The position numbers were made by a program, and so were the translations under genes. Below, in pieces: positions 1-4,639 of a stretch of 5,127 nt of DNA; within the stretch, counting starts at the first letter, position 1, and every line of letters begins with the position of its first letter. The stretch comes from Alphaproteobacteria bacterium HGW-Alphaproteobacteria-13 (GTDB lineage: Bacteria; Pseudomonadota; Alphaproteobacteria; Sphingomonadales; Sphingomonadaceae). Location: NCBI GenBank assembly GCA_002842935.1, contig PHEM01000243.1, positions 1 through 5,127 of the forward strand. The letters run 5' to 3'. The notes beneath the pieces were generated by a model that was not told where the DNA came from, made no database searches, and saw only the letters and a program-made list of their open reading frames with translations.

Positions 1-1
1 A

Positions 2-26
2 GGCTTGCCGGCTTGTCCGGCTAGCC
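2..26. repeat. imperfect 10-bp hairpin at window edge
   Basis: Bases 2-11 (GGCTTGCCGG) pair with 17-26 (CCGGCTAGCC) with one T:T mismatch, leaving a 5-base loop. No run of T follows on the + strand, so it does not look like a classic intrinsic terminator. It may belong to the 3' end of a gene lying left of the window, or to the repeat cluster that follows directly. Confidence 0.5.
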
Positions 27-32
27 GCAGTT

Positions 33-96
33 GAGAGGGGGAGAGCGAAGCGCTTCCTTCCCCCTCTCCCAACCCTCTCCCCTGAAGGGGAGAGGG
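33..96. repeat. double GC-rich hairpin repeat (CCCTCTCCC type)
   Basis: Two hairpins lie back to back. In the first, 33-42 (GAGAGGGGGA) is the exact complement of 59-68 (TCCCCCTCTC), and the intervening sequence contains a perfect 10-bp palindrome, GAAGCGCTTC, at 47-56. In the second, 73-82 (CCCTCTCCCC) pairs perfectly with 87-96 around the loop TGAA. The 9-mer CCCTCTCCC is also repeated directly at 62-70 and 73-81, so alternative pairings are possible. From memory, this kind of CCCTCTCCC palindrome is a common intergenic repeat in proteobacteria; I could not check that. There is no T-tract after the second stem. It may stabilise or end transcripts, or be an inert repeat. Confidence 0.75.
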
Positions 97-200
97 CTAC
101 AGGCGCGAATGCCGATTTCTTCACTCAAGCAATTGCATATCGCGCCCGGAAGGCTTAACCGCGCCTCATCGACCGATGAGAGTCATGAAACGGGGCTGAT
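97..200 (+). promoter_or_regulatory. sdhC upstream/leader region with perfect dyad at 165-180
   Basis: This stretch should carry the promoter or leader of the sdhCDA operon, but no hexamer pair is convincing. TTGCAT at 133-138 followed by TTAACC at 155-160 (16-base spacer) is the best I can offer, and it is weak. The clear structure is a perfect inverted repeat, CTCATCG-AC-CGATGAG, at 165-180, ending 20 bp before the sdhC ATG. It could be a repressor or activator site or a leader hairpin (6-bp stem, GACC loop). A 7-codon reading frame (ATG 176-178 to TGA 197-199) ends one base before the sdhC start. The likely ribosome-binding site is only a weak GGGG at 192-195, 5 bases before the ATG. Confidence 0.4.
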
Positions 201-644
201 ATGGCTGGCAAGGAAATGAGCGCGCGTCCGCGCTCTCCGCACCTTCAGGTGTATAAATGGGGACCGCATATGACGGTCTCGATCCTTCATCGCATAACCG
301 GCGACGGGCTTGCGATCGTCGGGGCGCTGATGTTCCTCGCATGGCTCGGCGCGCTCGCGGCCGGGCCGGAGAGCTATGCGGCGTTCATCGCCTGCGTCTG
401 GCACGATCCGGCGGGCGGCGCCGTGCATCAGGTCACCAACATCCTCGGCAAGATCGTGCTGGTGGGTCTCACCTGGGCCTTTTTCCAGCATCTCTTCTCC
501 GGTCTCCGCCACCTGCTGCTCGATACGGGCGCGGGCTATGAGCTGAAGACCAACCGGCTGTGGTCGATCATCGTCATCGTCGCGGCGCTGCTCGCGACGG
601 CCGCGACCTGGCTCTATATCCTGAAGGAGGCGCTCAATGGGTAA
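201..644 (+). CDS. sdhC: succinate dehydrogenase, cytochrome b556 subunit (SdhC)
   Basis: SdhC is one of two membrane anchors of complex II; with SdhD it binds haem b and ubiquinone and fixes SdhAB to the inner membrane. The 147-residue protein has the family N-terminal segment SPHLQVYKW (12-20), then SILHRITG (27-34), whose Ser27, His30 and Arg31 fall at the same numbers as in E. coli SdhC, where Ser27 and Arg31 line the quinone site. The second signature, HLFSGLRHLLLD (97-108), supplies the expected haem ligand, His97 (E. coli His84). Three hydrophobic helices are visible, near 32-54, 80-107 and 121-141. The ATG at 201 is chosen because it keeps the whole N-terminus; its Shine-Dalgarno (GGGG, 192-195) is weak. 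Met6 at 216 has AAGGA only one base away, which is too close. The gene overlaps sdhD by 8 bases and is first in the sdhCDA cluster. Confidence 0.95.
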   Translation: MAGKEMSARPRSPHLQVYKWGPHMTVSILHRITGDGLAIVGALMFLAWLGALAAGPESYAAFIACVWHDPAGGAVHQVTNILGKIVLVGLTWAFFQHLFSGLRHLLLDTGAGYELKTNRLWSIIVIVAALLATAATWLYILKEALNG

Positions 645-1023
645 TGGAACGCCTCTCGGCCGCGTGCGCGGACTCGGCGCATCGCATCACGGCACGGACC
701 ACTGGCTCCAGCAGCGCCTGACGGCGGTCGGCAACGTGCTGCTCGTCACCTGGTTTGTCGTCTCGCTGCTGCGCCTGCCGCTCGGCGATCATGGCGCGGT
801 GATCCGCTGGGCGTCGAACCCGGCGGTCGCCTTTGCGCTGATGCTGCTGGTGATCAGCGTCTTCTGGCACCTGCGGCTGGGCCTGCAAGTGCTGATCGAG
901 GACTATGTCCATGGTGCGGCGCGCCTGCTCGCGCTCGTCGCCCTGAATTTCTATGCGATCGGCGGGGCCGCTTATGGTCTCTTCTCGATCGCGCGCATCG
1001 CTTTCGCCGGAGGGGCGGCATGA
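637..1023 (+). CDS. sdhD: succinate dehydrogenase, hydrophobic membrane anchor subunit (SdhD)
   Basis: SdhD is the second membrane anchor of complex II and shares haem b and the ubiquinone site with SdhC. It is 128 residues, a usual length. After a hydrophilic start with HHGTDHWLQQRLTAV (17-31) come three hydrophobic helices, near 31-48, 62-86 and 94-118. The motif HLRLGLQVLIEDY (78-90) matches the E. coli haem and quinone segment: His78 corresponds to haem ligand His71, and Asp89-Tyr90 to Asp82-Tyr83, the quinone-contacting pair. The ATG at 637 lies inside the end of sdhC and is preceded by a strong AAGGAGG at 624-630, six bases away. Its TGA overlaps the sdhA ATG (ATGA at 1020-1023), so translation of the three genes is probably coupled. 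Confidence 0.93.
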   Translation: MGNGTPLGRVRGLGASHHGTDHWLQQRLTAVGNVLLVTWFVVSLLRLPLGDHGAVIRWASNPAVAFALMLLVISVFWHLRLGLQVLIEDYVHGAARLLALVALNFYAIGGAAYGLFSIARIAFAGGAA

Positions 1024-2822
1024 CCGAAGCCTATAAGATCATCGACCATGTGTACGACACCGTCGTCGTCGGCGCCGGGGGTTCCGGCCTGCGCGCGACG
1101 ATGGGCAGCGCCGAGGCGGGGCTGAAGACCGCCTGCATCACCAAGGTGTTCCCGACGCGCAGCCACACCGTCGCCGCGCAGGGCGGCATCGCCGCGTCGC
1201 TGTGCAACAATTCGCCCGACCATTGGCAATGGCATATGTACGACACCGTCAAGGGTTCGGACTGGCTGGGCGACCAGGACGCGATCGAATATATGGTGCG
1301 CGAGGCACCCGCCGCCGTTTACGAACTGGAACATGCGGGCGTGCCGTTCAGCCGCAACGCCGACGGCACCATCTATCAGCGCCCGTTCGGCGGCCATATG
1401 CAGAATATGGGCGAAGGCCCGCCGGTGCAGCGCACCTGCGCCGCCGCCGACCGCACGGGGCACGCGATGCTCCACGCGCTCTATCAGCAGTCGCTGAAAT
1501 ATGACGCGGACTTCTTCGTCGAATATTTCGCGCTCGACCTGATCATGGAAGACGGCGTGTGCCGTGGCGTGATCGCGCTGTGCATGGAGGACGGCAGCAT
1601 CCACCGCTTCCGCAGCCAGGCCGTGGTGCTGGCGACGGGCGGATACGGCCGCTGCTATTTCACGGCGACGTCGGCGCACACCTGCACCGGCGACGGCGGC
1701 GGCATGGTGCTGCGCGCGGGGCTGCCGCTTCAGGACATGGAGTTCGTGCAGTTCCACCCGACCGGCATCTATGGCGCGGGCGTGCTGATCACCGAAGGTG
1801 CGCGCGGCGAGGGCGGGTATCTCACCAACGCCGAAGGCGAGCGGTTCATGGAACGCTATGCCCCGTCCGCGAAGGATCTGGCGTCGCGCGACGTCGTGTC
1901 GCGGTCGATGGCGCTCGAAATCCGCGAAGGCCGCGGCGTCGGGCCGCACAACGACCATATCTATCTGCACCTCGATCATATCGATCCCGCCGTGCTGGCC
2001 GAGCGTCTGCCGGGCATCACCGAGAGCGGAAAGATCTTCGCGGGCGTCGACCTGACGCGCCAGCCGCTGCCCGTCGTGCCGACGGTCCATTATAATATGG
2101 GCGGCATCCCGACCAACTATCATGGCGAAGTTGTCACGCTCGGCAAGGACGGTCCCGACACCGTGGTCCCCGGCCTGTTCGCGGTCGGCGAGGCGGCGTG
2201 CGTGTCGGTCCACGGCGCGAACCGTCTCGGCTCGAACAGCCTGATCGACCTTGTCGTGTTCGGGCGCGCGACCGGCCATCGCCTCAAGGAGCTGTTCACG
2301 CCCGGCGCGGCGCAAGCCCCGCTGCCCAAGGACAGCGCCGACCTGGCGCTGGGCCGCCTCGACCATTTCCGTAATGCCAGGGGCGGCTCGCCCACGGCGG
2401 AAATCCGCGTCGAGATGCAGCGCGCCATGTCGCAGCACGCCGCCGTGTTCCGCACCGACGAACTGATGGCGGAAGGCAAAGAAAAGCTCGCGCAGACTTA
2501 TGCCCGCATGAGCGACATCGGCATCACCGACCGCAGCCTGATCTGGAACACCGACCTTGTCGAGACGATGGAACTCGACAATCTGATCGCGCAGGCGACG
2601 GTGACGATGCATTCGGCCTTCAACCGCAAGGAAAGCCGCGGCGCCCACGCGCACGAGGATTTCCCGAACCGCGACGACGCGAACTGGATGAAGCACACGG
2701 TCAGCTGGTTCGACGGCTGGGGCGGAAAGGGCGGCGGCGTCCGCCTCGATTACCGCCCGGTCCACGAATATACGCTGACCGACGACGCCGAATATATCAA
2801 GCCGAAGGCGCGCGTTTACTGA
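1020..2822 (+). CDS. sdhA: succinate dehydrogenase flavoprotein subunit (SdhA)
   Basis: SdhA oxidises succinate to fumarate on a covalently bound FAD and passes electrons to the SdhB iron-sulfur clusters. At 600 residues it is full length. Visible in order: the dinucleotide-binding motif GAGGSG (18-23); SHTVAAQGGI (48-57), with His49 as the expected covalent FAD attachment site; HPTG (246-249), with His246 at the dicarboxylate site; TEGARGEGG (258-266); RDVVSRSM (290-297), with Arg290 matching the catalytic Arg286 of E. coli; HYNMGG (357-362); the FAD-binding stretch VGEAACVSVHGANRLG (389-404); and a conserved C-terminal domain ending KPKARVY. All key residues are present. The ATG at 1020 overlaps the sdhD stop and has GGAGG at 1009-1013, six bases upstream. 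No sdhB follows; a long hairpin repeat and a convergent gene come next. Confidence 0.98.
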   Translation: MTEAYKIIDHVYDTVVVGAGGSGLRATMGSAEAGLKTACITKVFPTRSHTVAAQGGIAASLCNNSPDHWQWHMYDTVKGSDWLGDQDAIEYMVREAPAAVYELEHAGVPFSRNADGTIYQRPFGGHMQNMGEGPPVQRTCAAADRTGHAMLHALYQQSLKYDADFFVEYFALDLIMEDGVCRGVIALCMEDGSIHRFRSQAVVLATGGYGRCYFTATSAHTCTGDGGGMVLRAGLPLQDMEFVQFHPTGIYGAGVLITEGARGEGGYLTNAEGERFMERYAPSAKDLASRDVVSRSMALEIREGRGVGPHNDHIYLHLDHIDPAVLAERLPGITESGKIFAGVDLTRQPLPVVPTVHYNMGGIPTNYHGEVVTLGKDGPDTVVPGLFAVGEAACVSVHGANRLGSNSLIDLVVFGRATGHRLKELFTPGAAQAPLPKDSADLALGRLDHFRNARGGSPTAEIRVEMQRAMSQHAAVFRTDELMAEGKEKLAQTYARMSDIGITDRSLIWNTDLVETMELDNLIAQATVTMHSAFNRKESRGAHAHEDFPNRDDANWMKHTVSWFDGWGGKGGGVRLDYRPVHEYTLTDDAEYIKPKARVY

Positions 2823-2846
2823 GGATATGCGCCGGTGCGCCGAGCC

Positions 2847-2967
2847 TTGAATCTGTACCGTTTGCCCTGAGCTTGTCGAAGGGCTGTTCTTTTCTTCGGG
2901 CGTCGAAAGAAAGAACGGTGCTTCGACAAGCTCAGCACAAACGGATGAGAGCGTGGTTCAGATTCAA
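2847..2967. repeat. outer 9-bp inverted repeat around the REP-like pair
   Basis: TTGAATCTG at 2847-2855 is the exact reverse complement of CAGATTCAA at 2959-2967. It encloses the hairpin at 2859-2943, separated from it by 3 bases on the left and 15 on the right. The asymmetry suggests either part of a larger composite repeat with an insertion/deletion on one side, or an older palindrome (for example a terminator) into which the inner element came. The right copy ends 12 bases before the stop codon of the convergent small gene. Confidence 0.55.
2859..2943. repeat. inverted pair of REP-like units, long hairpin between convergent genes
   Basis: The 85-base element folds on itself almost completely. 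2859-2864 pairs with 2938-2943, a 15-bp perfect core (2867-2881, CTGAGCTTGTCGAAG, with 2921-2935) follows, then 2883-2893 with 2909-2919 (three G:U pairs) and 2895-2898 with 2904-2907. Each arm also contains its own small palindrome: GCCCT/AGGGC at 2864-2868/2880-2884 on the left and GTGCT/AGCAC at 2918-2922/2934-2938 on the right, both around the same 11-base core. This resembles two REP units in opposite orientation. I remember this core as a very frequent intergenic repeat in sphingomonads, unchecked. Lying between sdhA and a convergent gene, it could end or protect transcripts from both sides. Confidence 0.8.
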
Positions 2968-2978
2968 CGCACGATGCT

Positions 2979-3272
2979 TTATTCCCCGAACAGGCTCTTC
3001 ATCGGGTCGAGGTCGGAGAAGGGTTCGTCGACCATCAGGCCCATCAGCCACAGCTTGTAACAGGCGATGGTGAAGAACATCAGCGCGATCGTCCAGACGA
3101 TGATCGTCTTGATGACCTGCCAGCGCTTTTCTTCATAGGCGGCCCTTGCGCGCGCCCTATAGTCGATGCCCAGCTCGCTCTCGAACTCGGCAACAAGCTG
3201 CGCGCGCCGTGTGCGCGAGATGGTTTCCAGGCTTGCGGCCCGGCCGTCGCTGGTCGAACGGCGTATTGCCAT
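2979..3272 (-). CDS. hypothetical small single-pass membrane protein
   Basis: I do not recognise the family. The 97-residue protein has a basic, polar N-terminal half rich in Arg and Ala (about 1-50, including an Arg/Ala/Glu helix-like stretch at 38-50, RARARAAYEEKR), then one strongly hydrophobic segment at about 53-75 (IKTIIVWTIALMFFTIACY), then a short acidic tail with DEPFSDLDP at 82-90. By the positive-inside rule the N-terminus should face the cytoplasm. No signal-peptide cleavage site is evident. The start is placed at the ATG at 3272 because GGGGA (3281-3285) sits 8 bases upstream; in-frame alternatives are an ATG at 3287, with AGGA only two bases away, and a GTG at 3302. It runs toward sdhA and ends 156 bp from it. 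A coding call is supported by the clean membrane topology and ribosome-binding site, but no function is implied. Confidence 0.7.
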   Translation of the reverse strand: MAIRRSTSDGRAASLETISRTRRAQLVAEFESELGIDYRARARAAYEEKRWQVIKTIIVWTIALMFFTIACYKLWLMGLMVDEPFSDLDPMKSLFGE

Positions 3273-3280
3273 CGCTTCGA

Positions 3281-3285
3281 TCCCC
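3281..3285 (-). promoter_or_regulatory. ribosome-binding site that sets the small membrane protein start
   Basis: GGGGA on the - strand lies 8 bases ahead of the ATG at 3272. It favours that start over the in-frame ATG at 3287 (AGGA at 3290-3293 only two bases away) and the GTG at 3302. Confidence 0.5.
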
Positions 3286-3304
3286 ATGATCCTGCATCGC
3301 ACAT

Positions 3305-3318
3305 AGCGCGCAAGCGCT
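3305..3318. other. small dyad in the gap between the DUF167 gene and the small membrane protein gene
   Basis: AGCGC (3305-3309) and GCGCT (3314-3318) form a perfect 5-bp inverted repeat with a 4-base centre. It sits in the 75-bp gap 3273-3347. No T-run follows on the - strand, so it is not a convincing terminator. The gap also contains GTTAAC at 3328-3333, but I see no clear promoter. Whether the small gene has its own promoter or is read through from the leuD side cannot be decided here. Confidence 0.3.
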
Positions 3319-3347
3319 GATAAAGGGTTAACCGTCGTTCCGGAAAA

Positions 3348-3635
3348 TCACTCCGACGCCACGCCGATCAGCTTGACCCGCGCCGAATCGCCGCGCAGCA
3401 GCGTCAGGTCGCGGCGCGGCCGGGCGAGGGCGGCGGCGAGCAGGCGCAGCACCGCCTCGTTCGCGGCGCCGTCGACTGGGCGCGCCGAGACGCGAAGCTG
3501 GACGGGTCCGTCATCCGCGATTTTCACATCCTCGCGGCTCGCGCCCGGCGTCACGCGCACTTCGATACGCCCGCCCGCCGCCCGCTCGCGCAGCGCGGCG
3601 GTCAGCGCGGGGGCAGGGCGGAATTTGGCACTCAG
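3348..3635 (-). CDS. DUF167 / YggU-family protein, probable CTG start
   Basis: The protein matches the small DUF167 (YggU) family, whose biochemical role is unknown. Family hallmarks are RIEVRVTPGASRE (23-35, counting the CTG as residue 1), LRVSARPVDGAANEAV (47-62) with the characteristic P-VDG-AN signature, and a terminal strand-helix part with LLRGDSARVKLIGV (79-92). Length from the CTG is 95 residues, close to the 96 of E. coli YggU. The start is the problem. No ATG, GTG or TTG lies in frame between position 3917, deep inside the preceding gene, and the GTG codons at residues 26 and 28, which would remove the first strand. A CTG at 3633-3635 overlaps the oxidoreductase TGA (3632-3634) as CTGA, the position where ATGA overlaps are common. 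I see no clear Shine-Dalgarno for it. The family call is firm; the exact start is inferred. Confidence 0.82.
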   Translation of the reverse strand: MSAKFRPAPALTAALRERAAGGRIEVRVTPGASREDVKIADDGPVQLRVSARPVDGAANEAVLRLLAAALARPRRDLTLLRGDSARVKLIGVASE

Positions 3636-4627
3636 ATCGTGACGACCAGCTTGCCGACGGCGGTGCGGTCGCCCAGTTTGGCGATCGCCCTGCCGCCTTC
3701 GGCCAACGGGAAGGTTTGCGTGACGCGCGGCCGGATCTTGCCCTTTTCCCAAAGCTGGAACAGACGCGCGATATTGGCGCGGTTGCGCTGCGGCTCGCGC
3801 GCGACGAAGGCGCCCCAGAACACGCCCGCGACGTCGCAGCTCTTGAGTAGGGTCAGGTTCAGCGGCAGGCGCGGGATGCCCGCCGGGAAGCCGACGACCA
3901 GATAGCGCCCTTCCCACGCGATCGAGCGCAGCGCGGGTTCGGCATAATCGCCGCCGACCGCGTCATAGATGACGTTGGCGCCGCCCGGACCGACCGCCGC
4001 CTTGAACATGTCGGCCAGCGCCTTCGACGCCTGCTTGTCGAAGGGGGCATGGCCATAGACGACGACTTCGTCGGCGCCTGCCTGCCGGGCGATCTCGCCC
4101 TTCGCCTCGCTCGACACGCCCGCGACGACGCGCGCGCCGAATGCCTTGCCCAGCTCGACCGCCGCGATGCCGACTCCGCCCGATGCGCCGAGGACGAGCA
4201 AGGTGTCGCCTTCCTTGATATGGCCGCGATCGACCAGCGCGTGGATGCTGGTGCCATAGGTCATCAGCAGCGCCGCGCCTTCGGCGAAGTCATGGCCGTC
4301 CGGCAAGTGGTAGACATTGTGGACGCTGACCGCGACCGCTTCGGCCATGCCGCCGCTGCCGCAGCCCGCAATGACGCGGTCGCCGACCTTGAATTCGGTC
4401 ACGTCTTCGCCGACTTCGGCGACGATCCCGGCGACTTCACCGCCCGGCGCGAAGGGACGTTCGGGGCGGACCTGATATTTGTCCTCGATGATCAGCACGT
4501 CGGGGAAATTGACCGCGCAGACCTTTACGTCGATCACCAGCTGGCCCGCCCCCGCGGTGGGGCGCGGCAGGTCGTCAAGCTCAAGCGTATCGGGACCGCC
4601 GGTCTGTTTCGACAAAAGCGCCTTCAT
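3632..4627 (-). CDS. NADPH:quinone oxidoreductase family protein (zinc-independent MDR)
   Basis: A member of the medium-chain dehydrogenase/reductase superfamily, quinone oxidoreductase branch, expected to use NAD(P)H to reduce quinones or related enone/acyl substrates in the cytoplasm. It has 331 residues from the chosen start. The N-terminal GroES-like domain includes VNFPDVLIIEDKYQ (39-52), PFAPGGEVAGIVAEVG (58-73) and VGDRV (81-85). The Rossmann domain has LGASGGVG (146-153) as the cofactor loop and YDAVGGD (221-227). The cysteine and histidine ligands of zinc-dependent relatives are not evident. The start is the second of two adjacent ATGs (4627), because AAGGAG at 4634-4639 is six bases upstream; an earlier ATG at 4642 overlaps the leuD stop as ATGA and is also possible, as is a GTG at 4663. 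It follows leuD by 11 bp and touches the DUF167 gene, which suggests one transcript. The true substrate cannot be read from sequence. Confidence 0.9.
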   Translation of the reverse strand: MKALLSKQTGGPDTLELDDLPRPTAGAGQLVIDVKVCAVNFPDVLIIEDKYQVRPERPFAPGGEVAGIVAEVGEDVTEFKVGDRVIAGCGSGGMAEAVAVSVHNVYHLPDGHDFAEGAALLMTYGTSIHALVDRGHIKEGDTLLVLGASGGVGIAAVELGKAFGARVVAGVSSEAKGEIARQAGADEVVVYGHAPFDKQASKALADMFKAAVGPGGANVIYDAVGGDYAEPALRSIAWEGRYLVVGFPAGIPRLPLNLTLLKSCDVAGVFWGAFVAREPQRNRANIARLFQLWEKGKIRPRVTQTFPLAEGGRAIAKLGDRTAVGKLVVTI

Positions 4628-4633
4628 CATCGT

Positions 4634-4639
4634 CTCCTT
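4634..4639 (-). promoter_or_regulatory. ribosome-binding site that sets the oxidoreductase start
   Basis: AAGGAG on the - strand starts at the last base of the leuD stop codon. It is three bases ahead of the ATG at 4630 and six ahead of the ATG at 4627. The six-base spacing favours the latter, giving a protein that begins MKALLSKQ, as is typical of this family. The earlier ATG at 4642 would overlap this site. Confidence 0.65.

Noticed and set aside
153..162. TTAACC motif as a CtrA-type half site upstream of sdhC (a GTTAAC also lies at 3328-3333)
   Set aside because: A single half site without the second TTAA at the required spacing is too common to support a CtrA site.
31..219. 62-codon + strand frame running into sdhC
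   Set aside because: It begins at TTG inside the hairpin repeats, runs through repeat sequence and into sdhC out of frame, with no ribosome-binding site and no recognisable protein features.
972..2765. 597-codon open frame on the - strand across sdhA
   Set aside because: It mirrors sdhA almost exactly. The translation is rich in Arg, Ala, His and Asp with no recognisable domain, as expected for the antisense of a high-GC gene.
2859..2943. Insertion sequence or MITE
   Set aside because: No transposase is present, no target-site direct duplication flanks the element, and its size and nested palindromes fit a REP-like pair better.
2873..3073. 66-codon + strand frame over the repeat and the end of the small gene
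   Set aside because: It starts inside the hairpin repeat, has no coding character, and its right part is antisense to the better-supported membrane protein gene.
3636..3917. Extension of the DUF167 frame up to an ATG at 3917
   Set aside because: It would overlap about 280 bp of the same-strand oxidoreductase gene, and the extra residues are an Arg/Pro/Gly-rich out-of-frame translation with no family similarity.
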